NCBI RefSeq assembly: GCF_002338065.1
Contig: NZ_DDHJ01000018.1
Location: forward strand, 392,508 to 424,850
Reading direction: 5' to 3'
DNA from: Pseudomonas sp. UBA1879
GTDB taxonomy: Bacteria; Pseudomonadota; Gammaproteobacteria; Pseudomonadales; Pseudomonadaceae
DNA: 32,343 nucleotides
Position 1 is the first letter of the stretch; each line of letters opens with the position of its first letter. The position numbers and the translations under genes are program-made. Under the pieces are notes generated by a model, which worked only from the letters and a program-made list of their open reading frames with translations, searched no databases and was not told the DNA's origin. Shown piece by piece: positions 22,528 to 30,815 of this stretch.

Positions 22528-23748
22528 ATGAACCTGCGTGCACGTTTCACGAAATCGAACCTGTTGGCGGGCGTGGTCGCCTTGATCATCAGCGGCGCTG
22601 CCTGGTCGGCGGACACCATCAAAATTGGCGACATCAACAGCTACAAATCCCAGCCGGTGTTCACCGACGGCTACAAGAAGGGCATGGAACTGGCCGTCGA
22701 ACAGATCAACGCGGCAGGCGGTGTTGGCGGCAAGAAGCTGGAGCTGGTTACCCGCGACGACAACGCCAACCCCGGGGACGCGATTCGTCAGGCCGAAGAC
22801 CTGATCAACCGCGAGCACGTCGACGTGCTGGCCGGTGCATTCTACGCCCACATTGGCACCGCGCTGTCGGACTACGCCAAGCAGAAAAAACGTTTCGTGC
22901 TGATCACCGAAGCCCTCAGCGACAACATCGTCTGGAGCGCGGGTAACCGCTACACCTACCGCCTGGATGCCTCGACCTACATGCTGACCTCGGCGCTGGT
23001 GGACGAAGCGGTCAAGCTGCACAAGAAGCGCTGGGCGTTGGTGTACCCCAACTACGAGTTCGGCACCGCTGCTGCGAGCGCATTCAAGACCTTGCTCAAG
23101 GCCCGTCAACCGGATGTGGAATTCGTGACCGAGCAGGCGCCGCCGTTCGGCAAGGTCGATGCAGGCAGCGTGGTGCAGGCGCTGGTGGATTCGAAACCTG
23201 ACGCGCTGTTCAACGCGTTGTTCGGCGCCGACCTGGCGAAATTCATTCGTGAAGGCACCACCCGCAGCTTCTTCGGCGAGCAGCTGCCGGTGCTGAGCAT
23301 TATCACCGGCCAGCCGGAATACCTGGAGCCGCTGAAGGACGAGATTCCGCCGAACTGGACCGTCACCGGCTATCCCTGGTACAGCATCGACACCCCGGCG
23401 CACAAAGCCTTCGTTGAGGCGTACCACGCCAAATACGGCACCGAGAACATGCGCTTCGGTTCGATCATCGGCTACTCGGCGATCCAGTCCATCGCGGCGG
23501 GGATCAAGGCCTCGGGTGGCAAGACCGACTCCGAATCGATGGTCGAGGCGTTCAAGGGCCTGAAGGTCAACACTCCGGACGGCCCGCTGGAATACCGCAA
23601 GATCGATCATCAGGCCACCTGGGGCTTGTACGTCGGCAAGCTGGCGGTCAAGGACGGTGCGGGCGTGATGGTGGATTACACCTTCAAGCCGGGGGATACC
23701 CTGCTGCCGTCGGATGAGGTCGTGCGCACGTTGCGTCCGGCTGAGTGA
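22528..23748 (+). CDS. LIV-type ABC transporter substrate-binding protein
   Basis: A 406-residue periplasmic binding protein of the Leu/Ile/Val (Peripla_BP_6) class. The signal peptide ends at about residue 28 (AAWSA before DTIKIG). The mature start IKIGDINSYKSQP, the phrase GMELAVEQINAAGGVGGKKLELVTRDD, and DAIRQAEDLINREHVDVLAG are typical of this family. GGAGA precedes ATG 22528. It is separated from its permease gene by an inverted repeat pair but lies in the same operon, after nicF. Many LIV-type systems in catabolic clusters import aromatic acids or heterocycles instead of amino acids. Here the substrate of the Rieske/nic pathway is the obvious candidate. Confidence 0.92.
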   Translation: MNLRARFTKSNLLAGVVALIISGAAWSADTIKIGDINSYKSQPVFTDGYKKGMELAVEQINAAGGVGGKKLELVTRDDNANPGDAIRQAEDLINREHVDVLAGAFYAHIGTALSDYAKQKKRFVLITEALSDNIVWSAGNRYTYRLDASTYMLTSALVDEAVKLHKKRWALVYPNYEFGTAAASAFKTLLKARQPDVEFVTEQAPPFGKVDAGSVVQALVDSKPDALFNALFGADLAKFIREGTTRSFFGEQLPVLSIITGQPEYLEPLKDEIPPNWTVTGYPWYSIDTPAHKAFVEAYHAKYGTENMRFGSIIGYSAIQSIAAGIKASGGKTDSESMVEAFKGLKVNTPDGPLEYRKIDHQATWGLYVGKLAVKDGAGVMVDYTFKPGDTLLPSDEVVRTLRPAE

Positions 23749-23798
23749 TGCGCAGCGGCAATGAATAGACCCTGTAGTGCTATTTGAAATGCGATTTT

Positions 23799-23885
23799 GT
23801 GGGCGCCGGCTTGCTGGCGAAAACGTTGGGTCAGTGAAAAACGAGATGACTGACCCACCGCATTCGCCAGCAAGCCGGCTCCCAC
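23799..23885. repeat. Inverted pair of Pseudomonas REP elements inside the ABC operon
   Basis: The left unit at 23799-23821 begins GTGGGCGCCGGCTTGCTGG, and the right unit at 23863-23885 is its near-perfect reverse complement. An inner GGGTCAGT/ACTGACCC pair extends the hairpin. It sits between the binding-protein gene and the permease, a place where such hairpins can stabilise the upstream mRNA and lower downstream expression. Confidence 0.85.
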
Positions 23886-23960
23886 AGGACCTGTGCTGGC
23901 AGCGGGAACCTACGCCTGATGGCGGATGAGGTGACCGCGCTGCCCCAGATCGAGGGCGTC

Positions 23961-25907
23961 ATGGACTTTTCAGCGTTATTTTCACAGTTACTCAATGGCC
24001 TGGCCGAAGCGTCATCGCTGTTTCTGGTGGCGGCGGGGTTGTCGCTGATTTTCGGCGTGACCCGCATCGTCAACTTCGCCCACGGCTCGTTCTACATGCT
24101 CGGGCTGTACATCGCCTATTCCATTGTCGAACACCTCATGGGTTCGATGGGCGCGGCGGGTTTCTGGCTCGGTCTGGCGCTGGCGGCGATTTCCGTGGGC
24201 CTGATTGGCGCCGTGGTGGAAATCGTGCTGCTGCGCCGCATCTACAAGGCGCCGGAACTGTTTCAGCTGTTAGCCACGTTCGCGTTGGTGCTGGTCATCA
24301 ATGATGCCGTGTTGGGCTATTGGGGCGCGGAAGAATTGCTCGGTCGTCGTGCACCGGGGTTGTCCGGTTCCATCGACATTCTGGGGCGTCAGTTCCCCAC
24401 CTATAACTTTTTCCTGATCGCCATCGGGCCGGTTGTGCTGGGGCTGGTGTGGCTGTTACTCGTGCGCACCCGCTGGGGCGTGCTGGTCCGCGCCGCGACC
24501 CAGGACCGGGAAATGCTCGGCGCCCTCGGCGTCAATCAGGCCTGGCTGTTCACCAGCGTGTTTGCCTTGGGCGCAATGCTGGCGGGACTCGGCGGGGCGG
24601 TGCAATTGCCCCGTGAACCGGCCAGTCTTTCCCTGGATTTGCGCACCATCGGCGAGGCGTTCGTCATCGTCGTCGTGGGCGGCATGGGCTCGTTGCCGGG
24701 GGCTTATGTCGCGGCGTTGTTGATCGCTGAGATCAAGGCGCTGTGCATCGGACTCGGCTCGATGACCCTGTTCGGGGTCAGCGTGTCGTTCTCCAAGCTG
24801 ACGCTGGTGATCGAGTTCCTGGTCATGGCCGTGGTGCTGGTGATTCGTCCGTGGGGCCTGATGGGCAAACCGCAAGCCACCAGCCGCAATTCGGCACCGG
24901 TGGAGGCTCCGATGCGACCGGGTTCGGCGACCTTCAGGTGGTTGATCGGTGCGCTGCTGCTGGGATTGGCGGTGTTGCCGCTGCTCTCGAGCTGGCTGCC
25001 CTATGCCAGCGTCCTGACCCAGGACGTGCTGGTGACCGTGCTGTTCGCGGTGAGCCTGCACTTCATCATGGGCCCCGGCGGTCTGCACTCGTTCGGCCAT
25101 GCGGCGTACTTCGGCCTCGGCGCTTACGGCGCGGCGATCCTGTTCAAGGTACTGACGATGCCCATGCCGATGGCCTTTGCCTTCGCGCCGTTGGTGGCGG
25201 GGTTGGGCGCGTTCGTCTTTGGCTGGTTCTGCGTGCGCTTGTCCGGGGTGTATCTGGCGATGCTGACGCTGGCGTTCTCGCAGATCGTCTGGTCGGTGGT
25301 GTTCCAGTGGGAGGACGTCACCGGTGGCTCCAACGGCATCACCGGCATCTGGCCGTCCAGCTGGCTCGACGGCACCCGCTATTACTACCTGACGCTGGTG
25401 CTGGTGGCGCTGAGCATTTTTCTGGTCAGGCGCATCCTGTTCGCGCCGTTCGGCTACGCCTTGCGCGCGGCGAGGGATTCCGCGTTGCGCGCGGACGCCA
25501 TTGGCATCGACGTCAAGCGCGTGCAATGGCTGGCGTTCGTCATCGCCGGAGTCTTCGCCGGGCTGGCGGGCACGCTGTATATCTTTTCCAAAGGCAGCAT
25601 CTCACCCGACGCCATGGCGGTCGGCAAGTCGGTGGACGGGCTGGTCATGGTGCTGCTCGGCGGCATTCAGAACCTGCTGGGCCCGGTGGTCGGCGCCAGC
25701 GTGTTCAGCGTCCTGCAGGACTCGATCATGCGCGCCACCGACTACTGGCGTGCGGTGTTCGGCGGCGTGATCCTGCTGCTGGTCCTGGTCTTTGCGCAGG
25801 GCATTGCCGGGTTCTTTCAGCAGGTGGGCGGTGGGTGGCACGCGTGGCGATACCGGTCGCCCGCTCGTGAGGCAAGCGTCCCTACGGCGATGGAGAAACA
25901 GGCATGA
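23961..25907 (+). CDS. Fused LivH-LivM ABC transporter permease
   Basis: A 648-residue polytopic membrane protein combining both permeases of a LIV-type importer. Residues about 1-303 are LivH-like, with GLSLIFGVTRIVNFAHGSFYMLG, GGMGSLPGA and the closing VIRPWGLMG. After a linker (about 304-320), residues 322-635 are LivM-like, with GGLHSFGHAAYFGLGAYGAA, GVYLAMLTLAFSQI, and ALRAARDSALRADAIGIDVKRVQWLAFVIAGVFAGLAG. ATG 23961 has GAGGG (23952-23956) just upstream. ATG 23919, 14 codons earlier, is possible but lacks a clear ribosome site. The ATPase gene overlaps by ATGA. The fusion means one polypeptide probably forms the whole membrane domain. Confidence 0.92.
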   Translation: MDFSALFSQLLNGLAEASSLFLVAAGLSLIFGVTRIVNFAHGSFYMLGLYIAYSIVEHLMGSMGAAGFWLGLALAAISVGLIGAVVEIVLLRRIYKAPELFQLLATFALVLVINDAVLGYWGAEELLGRRAPGLSGSIDILGRQFPTYNFFLIAIGPVVLGLVWLLLVRTRWGVLVRAATQDREMLGALGVNQAWLFTSVFALGAMLAGLGGAVQLPREPASLSLDLRTIGEAFVIVVVGGMGSLPGAYVAALLIAEIKALCIGLGSMTLFGVSVSFSKLTLVIEFLVMAVVLVIRPWGLMGKPQATSRNSAPVEAPMRPGSATFRWLIGALLLGLAVLPLLSSWLPYASVLTQDVLVTVLFAVSLHFIMGPGGLHSFGHAAYFGLGAYGAAILFKVLTMPMPMAFAFAPLVAGLGAFVFGWFCVRLSGVYLAMLTLAFSQIVWSVVFQWEDVTGGSNGITGIWPSSWLDGTRYYYLTLVLVALSIFLVRRILFAPFGYALRAARDSALRADAIGIDVKRVQWLAFVIAGVFAGLAGTLYIFSKGSISPDAMAVGKSVDGLVMVLLGGIQNLLGPVVGASVFSVLQDSIMRATDYWRAVFGGVILLLVLVFAQGIAGFFQQVGGGWHAWRYRSPAREASVPTAMEKQA

Positions 25908-26686
25908 CCCTTCTGCAAGTACGTGACTTGAACAAATCCTTCGGCGGTGTCCGTGCCGTTGACGGCATCAACTTCGACCTGCACGAGGGCGAGCTGTTGG
26001 CCTTGATCGGCCCCAACGGCGCAGGCAAATCGACCACCTTCAACATGGTCGGCGGCCAGCTCAAGGCCTCGGGCGGTTCGATCCGTCTGCTGGGCCAGGA
26101 ACTGGTAGGTAAACGGCCGCGGGACATCTGTCGTCTGCAGGTGGGACGCACCTTCCAGATCGCCGAAACCTTCGCGTCGCTGACCGTGGTGGAGAACGTG
26201 CAGATGGCGCTGCTTTCCCATCATGGCAAAGGCTTTTCGTTGTTCACCTCGGCGCGCAAGCAATACCGCGAAGAGGCCATGGACTTGCTCGCTCAGGTCG
26301 GCATGCAGCGCCACGCCGAACGCCCGTGCAGCGAACTCGCGTACGGCGACGTCAAGCGTGTGGAACTGGCAATGGGGCTCGCCAACGACCCCAAACTGCT
26401 GCTGATGGACGAACCCACGGCGGGCATGGGGCCGGAAGAACGCAACGACCTGATGGCGCTGACCAAGCGGCTGGTGGTGGAACGCAAGATGGCCGTGCTG
26501 TTCACCGAGCACAGTATGGACGTGGTCTTCGCCTACGCCGACCGGATGATCGTGCTGGCTCGCGGGCGTCTGATTGCCGAGGGTGACGCGCCTTACATCC
26601 GCAATCACCCCAAGGTGCAGGAAGTCTATTTCGGCACCGGCAAGACCTTCGAAAACAACATCGCGCCTTCACAGGAGCAGGTATGA
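25904..26686 (+). CDS. LIV-type ABC transporter ATP-binding protein (LivG-like)
   Basis: A 260-residue ABC ATPase. Walker A is GPNGAGKST. The signature is LAYGDVKRVELA, the LAYGD form normal for LivG proteins, and Walker B is LLLMDEPTAGMGP. The C-terminal EVYFGTG ending is also usual for LivG. Its ATG overlaps the permease stop and its stop overlaps the LivF-like start, both as ATGA. It energises import of the substrate bound by the 22528-23748 protein. Confidence 0.93.
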   Translation: MTLLQVRDLNKSFGGVRAVDGINFDLHEGELLALIGPNGAGKSTTFNMVGGQLKASGGSIRLLGQELVGKRPRDICRLQVGRTFQIAETFASLTVVENVQMALLSHHGKGFSLFTSARKQYREEAMDLLAQVGMQRHAERPCSELAYGDVKRVELAMGLANDPKLLLMDEPTAGMGPEERNDLMALTKRLVVERKMAVLFTEHSMDVVFAYADRMIVLARGRLIAEGDAPYIRNHPKVQEVYFGTGKTFENNIAPSQEQV

Positions 26687-27453
26687 ACGCAGTGCTTTCC
26701 TCGCAACGCCCGGAGGCCGCTCCGTTGGGCGAGCCGCTGCTGGAAGTCACCGGCCTCAACGCCTGGTATGGCGCGGCCCAGGTGCTGTACGACCTCAATC
26801 TCAACGTCAAACGCGGCGAAGTCGTGGCCCTGATGGGGCGCAACGGCGCCGGCAAGTCCACCACGTTCAAAGCGCTGATGGGCATGTTGGCGCGGCGCCA
26901 GGGCGGCATCCGCTTCATGGGCCAGGAGATGTCGGCGCTGGCGCCGTTCGAGCGGGCGCGACGTGGCTTGGGGTTTGTGCCTGAAGATCGCCGGGTATTC
27001 ACCCACCTGACCGTCACCGAGAACCTGGAAGTGGGGCGTCAGGCGAACCGGCATTGGCCGGACGGCACCGAGGCGCTGAACTGGACGCCGCAGCAACTGT
27101 TCGAGTTCTTCCCCAACCTTGGCGCCATGCAGGACCGGCCGGGCGGGCAAATGAGCGGCGGCGAGCAGCAGATGCTCACCGTGGCCCGCACGCTGATGGG
27201 CAATCCCTTCCTGATCCTGCTGGATGAGCCGTCAGAAGGCGTCGCGCCGGTGATCGTCGAGCAGATGGCGCACATGATCCTGGCGCTGAAAGCCAAGGGC
27301 GCGAGCATTCTGTTGTCAGAGCAGAACCTGCATTTCGCCGGGCTGGTCTCGGACCGCGCCTATGTGCTGGAAAAAGGTCTGGTGCGGTATGAAGGCAGCA
27401 TGGCCGAACTGGCGGCGAACGAGGCGGTGCGCAAGGCCTACTTGACGATGTAG
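26683..27453 (+). CDS. LIV-type ABC transporter ATP-binding protein (LivF-like)
   Basis: A 256-residue ABC ATPase, the second nucleotide-binding subunit. Walker A is GRNGAGKST, the Q-loop region contains GFVPEDRRVFTHLTVTENL (diagnostic of LivF), the signature is MSGGEQQML, and Walker B is LILLDEPSEGVAP. An N-terminal extension of about 20 residues precedes the core. It is the last gene of the transporter operon. A short CAAGCCG/CGGCTTG hairpin follows (27467-27494) without a T-tract, so termination there is uncertain. Confidence 0.93.
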   Translation: MNAVLSSQRPEAAPLGEPLLEVTGLNAWYGAAQVLYDLNLNVKRGEVVALMGRNGAGKSTTFKALMGMLARRQGGIRFMGQEMSALAPFERARRGLGFVPEDRRVFTHLTVTENLEVGRQANRHWPDGTEALNWTPQQLFEFFPNLGAMQDRPGGQMSGGEQQMLTVARTLMGNPFLILLDEPSEGVAPVIVEQMAHMILALKAKGASILLSEQNLHFAGLVSDRAYVLEKGLVRYEGSMAELAANEAVRKAYLTM

Positions 27454-27516
27454 TGAGAAGGCAGGGCAAGCCGACGTGATATTCTCGCGGCTTGTCTGTC
27501 CGGTCTGTGATCCCCC

Positions 27517-27822
27517 ATGAAATTCATCCATCAGCGCGAGCACCTCAATGAAGGTGACATCGTGGTCATCGAGTCGTCAGGCGTGTGCAACATCCGCCTC
27601 ATGAGCGACGCGAACTTTCGCAGCTTCAAGAACGGCGGGCGGCACACCTACCACGGCGGCGCCTTCGACCGCTTCCCGGCGAAAATCGTGGTGCCGAGCA
27701 GCGGGTTCTGGAACATCACGCTGGACACCGTGACCAAGCGGGCGATCAGCGTGACGCGCAAGCCGAACATCAAGCATTCGATCAAAATCATCAGGCGGTC
27801 TGCGGGTGGAATGCCTCGATAA
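27517..27822 (+). CDS. DUF1883 domain-containing protein
   Basis: A 101-residue protein matching the DUF1883 pattern: MKFIHQREHLNEGDIVVIE at the start, then CNIRLMSDANFRSFKNGGRHTYHGG, then FPAKIVVPSSGFWNITLD. This small beta-rich domain occurs alone or fused to signalling domains such as TIR in other proteins; its biochemical role is not established. It lies 63 bp after the transporter operon, has no strong ribosome site (a CCCCC run precedes the ATG), and may be transcribed separately. A basic C-terminal tail follows the domain. Confidence 0.8.
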   Translation: MKFIHQREHLNEGDIVVIESSGVCNIRLMSDANFRSFKNGGRHTYHGGAFDRFPAKIVVPSSGFWNITLDTVTKRAISVTRKPNIKHSIKIIRRSAGGMPR

Positions 27823-27843
27823 CCCTTGTCGGCACGCACCCCA

Positions 27844-28622
27844 GTGGGAGCTGCCGGAGGCACGAAGGCCGCGAACGCGGTGTGCCAGCTAACACATCGC
27901 CGACTGACCCACCGCCATCGCTGCCGTCGTCCCTCCGGCGTCTCCCACAGGATCGGCGGCGTGCCGACATTCAAGGCTCGGCGCCCAATCTGTAGGCGCA
28001 GCCGCAGGCACGACGGCCGCGAACGCGGTGTGTCAGATAACACATCGCCGACTGACCCGATGCCATCGCTGCCGTCGCCCCTCCGGCGTCTCCCACAGGA
28101 TCGGCGGCGTGCCGACATTCAAGGCTCGGCGCCCAATCTGTAGGAGCTCCCGGAGGCACGACGGCCGCGAACGCGGTGTGTCAGATAACACCTCACCGAC
28201 TGACCCGATGCCATCGCTGCCGTCGTCCCTCCGGCGTCTCCCACAGGATCGGCGGCGTGCCAACATTCAAGACTCGACGCTCAATCTGTAGGAGCAGCCG
28301 GAGGCACGACGGCCGCGAACGCGGTGTGTCAGATAACACATCGCCGACTGACCCACCGCCATCGCTGTCGTCGTCCCTCCGGCGTCTCCCACAGGATCGG
28401 AGGCGTGCCAACATTCAAGACTCGACGCTGAACCGGTAGGAGCAGCCGGAGGCACGACGGCCGCGAACGCGGTGTGTCAGATAACACATCGCCGACTGAC
28501 CCACCGCCATCGCTGTCGTCGTCCCTCCGGCGTCTACAACAGGATCGGCGGCGTGCCAACATTCAAGACTCGACGCTGAACCGGTAGGAGCAGCCGGAGG
28601 CACGACGGCCGCGAAGACGGTC
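27844..28622. repeat. 148-bp tandem array of palindromic units (five complete, one partial)
   Basis: Units begin at 27844, 27992, 28140, 28288, 28436 and 28584, exactly 148 bp apart with no indels; the sixth diverges after about 40 bp. Each unit carries a left arm (GGAGCAGCCGGAGGCACGAC type) and, some 85 bp on, a right arm (GTCGTCCCTCCGGCGTCTCC type). The arms are imperfect reverse complements, with an inner TGTG/CACA stem. A 40-bp linker containing ATTCAAG(G/A)CTCG then leads to the next copy. 148 is not a multiple of three, and the small open frames in it merely recur from copy to copy, so it is non-coding. The arms belong to a common Pseudomonas intergenic palindrome family. Confidence 0.93.
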
Positions 28623-28655
28623 TGTCAGCCGCAGAGGTGGTGTTTGGCACACTGG

Positions 28656-29642
28656 CTATCTGGCAATGAACTGGTCACTCACATACGCCGAATAATCCGG
28701 CAGGACGCTTTCGATTTTTCCCTGATCCTTCAGGAACGCTGCGGTCTTGGCAATCGCGGTCACTGTTCCGCCACCCAGCAACTCCGGGGATGTTTGCTCT
28801 GTAGCGGTCGGGAAGTGCGAGCCGTCCAGCAGCTCTGGCACGTCTGCCGCGTTGGCGCCGGTAAAGCGTGCAATGGTCTTCACCGGCTCGGAATCAGCGG
28901 TCCACTGCGCGCGGTGCGCGGTGTAGTCGGCAATCGCTGCCAGGCTGACCTTGGCAAACTGAGCGACGACCTCCGGGTGTTTCTCGGCAAAATCCTTGCG
29001 CGCGACCCAGACTTCAAATGTCGGCGAACCCCACTGCGACACTTGCCCGGCGTCGGTGAGGATCTTGCCCGTCTTGCGGATCTCCCCGAGCGCAGGCGAC
29101 CACGTGAAGGCGCCGTCGATGTCGCCACGTTTCCACGCCGCCGTGATCTGCAGCGGGGTCAGGTTGAGGATGGTGACTTTCTTCGGATCGATGTTCCAGT
29201 GCTTCAACGCGCCGAGGAGGCTGTAGTGCGAAGTCGACACGAACGGCACGGCGATTTTCTTGCCGATCAGGTCCTCCGGTTTGTCGATGCCACTGCCGTT
29301 GCGCACCACCAGCGCTTCGGAGCTTTGGATTTGCGACGTCACGATGAACGCCACCAACGGCACTTTCCTCGACGCCGCAGCGGCCAGCGGACTCGATCCC
29401 AAATTGCCGATCTGCACGTCGCCCGAGGCCATCGCCGCGATCACCGCAGGGCCGGCGTCGAACTGGCGCCAGTCGATTTTCTGGCCGATGGCTTTCTCGT
29501 ACTCGCCGTCGGCAATGGCGCGTTTGACCGGGTCGATGCCGGTGACGTAACCGAACGTCAGGTCAGCGGCCTGAGCAGCCACGGAACAGGCGAAAAGGCC
29601 AAGCGCCAGGGAGAGGGACGCGATCCATGTTTTCTTGATCAT
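28656..29642 (-). CDS. tauA: Taurine ABC transporter substrate-binding protein
   Basis: A 328-residue periplasmic binding protein with a signal peptide ending at AQA (residue 25). The mature protein follows E. coli TauA closely from memory: DWRQFDAGPAVIAAMASGD then VQIGNLGSSPLAAAAS, IAVPFVSTSHYSLLGALKHW, AAWKRGDIDGAFTWSPAL, QWGSPTFEVWVARKDFAEKHPEVV. TauA binds taurine for use as a sulfur source. ATG 29642 is chosen from the signal peptide; the ribosome site is weak (AAGG about 11 bases upstream). No tauB, tauC or tauD is adjacent. The genes upstream encode a different class of ABC importer. It may work with TauBC encoded elsewhere, or bind a related sulfonate. Confidence 0.87.
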   Translation of the reverse strand: MIKKTWIASLSLALGLFACSVAAQAADLTFGYVTGIDPVKRAIADGEYEKAIGQKIDWRQFDAGPAVIAAMASGDVQIGNLGSSPLAAAASRKVPLVAFIVTSQIQSSEALVVRNGSGIDKPEDLIGKKIAVPFVSTSHYSLLGALKHWNIDPKKVTILNLTPLQITAAWKRGDIDGAFTWSPALGEIRKTGKILTDAGQVSQWGSPTFEVWVARKDFAEKHPEVVAQFAKVSLAAIADYTAHRAQWTADSEPVKTIARFTGANAADVPELLDGSHFPTATEQTSPELLGGGTVTAIAKTAAFLKDQGKIESVLPDYSAYVSDQFIAR

Positions 29643-30023
29643 GTAGGTCAATGCCTTGGATTGAGACGGCGCCACTCGCTGCGAACGGCGGTTGGGCAGG
29701 GAGAATAAGGTTGGATGAATAGTGTTTTTAAATATCATTTTGGCATTAGCTTAAGCGCTTGGGCAGTCCAGATCATACGCTTGTAAGGTCATCATCGAAG
29801 GAGCCGCCCTGAGAGGTTCAGCGGCTGAGTGTGGCGCGAAGTTCGCATCGGTTTGAGCAGCGTCGCTGCAAGCATGGCAACCAGCGCCACGACTGTTGCT
29901 GCAGCAACATGCTGCGAACAAAGGTCGTCACATTTCTCCTGTGGGAGTGAGCTTGCTCGCGAAGGCCCGGCCTCGGGCGACAACGGCAGCGGCGGATCTA
30001 TCAGCGAGTTCAGGCTTGCGGCA
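29643..30023. other. Intergenic region before tauA: AT-rich promoter area, a 16-bp palindrome and one REP
   Basis: No gene is supported in these 381 bp. Nearest tauA is an AT-rich stretch (about 29715-29760) that probably holds its promoter; sulfonate genes are usually controlled by CysB-type regulators, but no site can be named. A perfect 16-bp palindrome TGTTGCTGCAGCAACA lies at 29894-29909. A REP element follows at 29941-29966. Confidence 0.55.
29941..29966 (+). repeat. Single REP element
   Basis: The segment starts GTGGGAGTGAGCTTGCTCGC and continues GAAGGC, the standard Pseudomonas REP type, with an internal GAGC/GCTC hairpin. It lies just past the 3' end of the minus-strand ABC ATPase gene, a usual position for such elements. 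Confidence 0.85.
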
Positions 30024-30815
30024 TCACCGCTGTTCCACGACGTTCAAAAACCGCCGTGTCCGTTCGTTTTCGGGGTGTACCAGGATTTCCTCGGGTGTGC
30101 CATCGGCGACGATTTTTCCGGCTTCCATGAACAGAACCCGATCGGCAATGTCCTGAGCGAACTTCATTTCATGGGTCACCAGCAACATGGTCATCTGCTG
30201 TTCATGGGCGATGGCCCGAATCACCGCGAGCACCTCACCCACCAACTCCGGATCCAGCGCTGAAGTCACTTCATCGAACAGCATGACCTGGGGCCGCATC
30301 GCCAACGCGCGGGCAATGGCAACGCGCTGCTGTTGCCCACCGGAGAGCTGCGCCGGGTAGGCATCGGCTTTGTGACCGAGCCCTACGAGATTCAAATAAT
30401 CATGAGCGCGGGCGAGCGCTTCATCGCGGTCGAGCTTCAACACGCGCAGCGGCGCTTCGGTCACGTTTTCCTGAACGGTCAAATGCGGAAACAGATTGAA
30501 CTGCTGAAACACCATCCCCACCCGATGCACCACCGGCGCTTTTTTCGTTCCTGGCCAACGCCAGCCACGTGCAGGGGCAGGTACGGCGGCGCCGGCCACT
30601 TCAATACGCCCTTGTTGATAGGGTTCGAGCCCTTTGATCAGGCGCAAGACCGTGGATTTTCCCGAGCCGCTCGGGCCGATCAGTGCGACTTTCTGGCCTT
30701 GGGGAATGCTCAGGTCCAGATGGTCGATCACCCGATTGGCGCCGAATTGCTTGACCACGCCGTTGAGGACGATCTGCGGCGAGGCGAGGGGGAGGCCGTG
30801 TGTGAGATCAGACAT
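30024..30815 (-). CDS. Polar amino acid-type ABC transporter ATP-binding protein
   Basis: A 263-residue ATPase of the PAAT (HisP/GlnQ/EhuA) class. Walker A is GPSGSGKST, the Q-loop is GMVFQQFNLFPHLTVQENV, the signature is LSGGQQQRVAIARALA, and Walker B is VMLFDEVTSALDPELVGEVL. The DEV variant is frequent in this class, including EhuA. A 10-15 residue insertion (PAPARGWRWPGTKKAP) follows the first strand region. The start overlaps the permease stop by 8 bp. It powers import through the two permeases encoded upstream on the same strand. The substrate is unknown, since no cognate binding protein of this class is in view. Confidence 0.92.
   Translation of the reverse strand: MSDLTHGLPLASPQIVLNGVVKQFGANRVIDHLDLSIPQGQKVALIGPSGSGKSTVLRLIKGLEPYQQGRIEVAGAAVPAPARGWRWPGTKKAPVVHRVGMVFQQFNLFPHLTVQENVTEAPLRVLKLDRDEALARAHDYLNLVGLGHKADAYPAQLSGGQQQRVAIARALAMRPQVMLFDEVTSALDPELVGEVLAVIRAIAHEQQMTMLLVTHEMKFAQDIADRVLFMEAGKIVADGTPEEILVHPENERTRRFLNVVEQR

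Noticed and set aside
27467..27494. CAAGCCG/CGGCTTG hairpin after the LivF-like gene as terminator.
   Set aside because: The loop is 14 bases and no T-tract follows; termination cannot be supported.
27826..28603. A series of 60-105 codon open frames on both strands with repeated peptides.
   Set aside because: They recur every 148 bp, shift frame between copies because 148 is not divisible by three, and lack ribosome sites; they are by-products of the tandem repeat.
27844..28622. Possible CRISPR array.
   Set aside because: The whole 148-bp unit repeats, including the part that would be the spacer; there are no short repeats with unique spacers and no cas genes.
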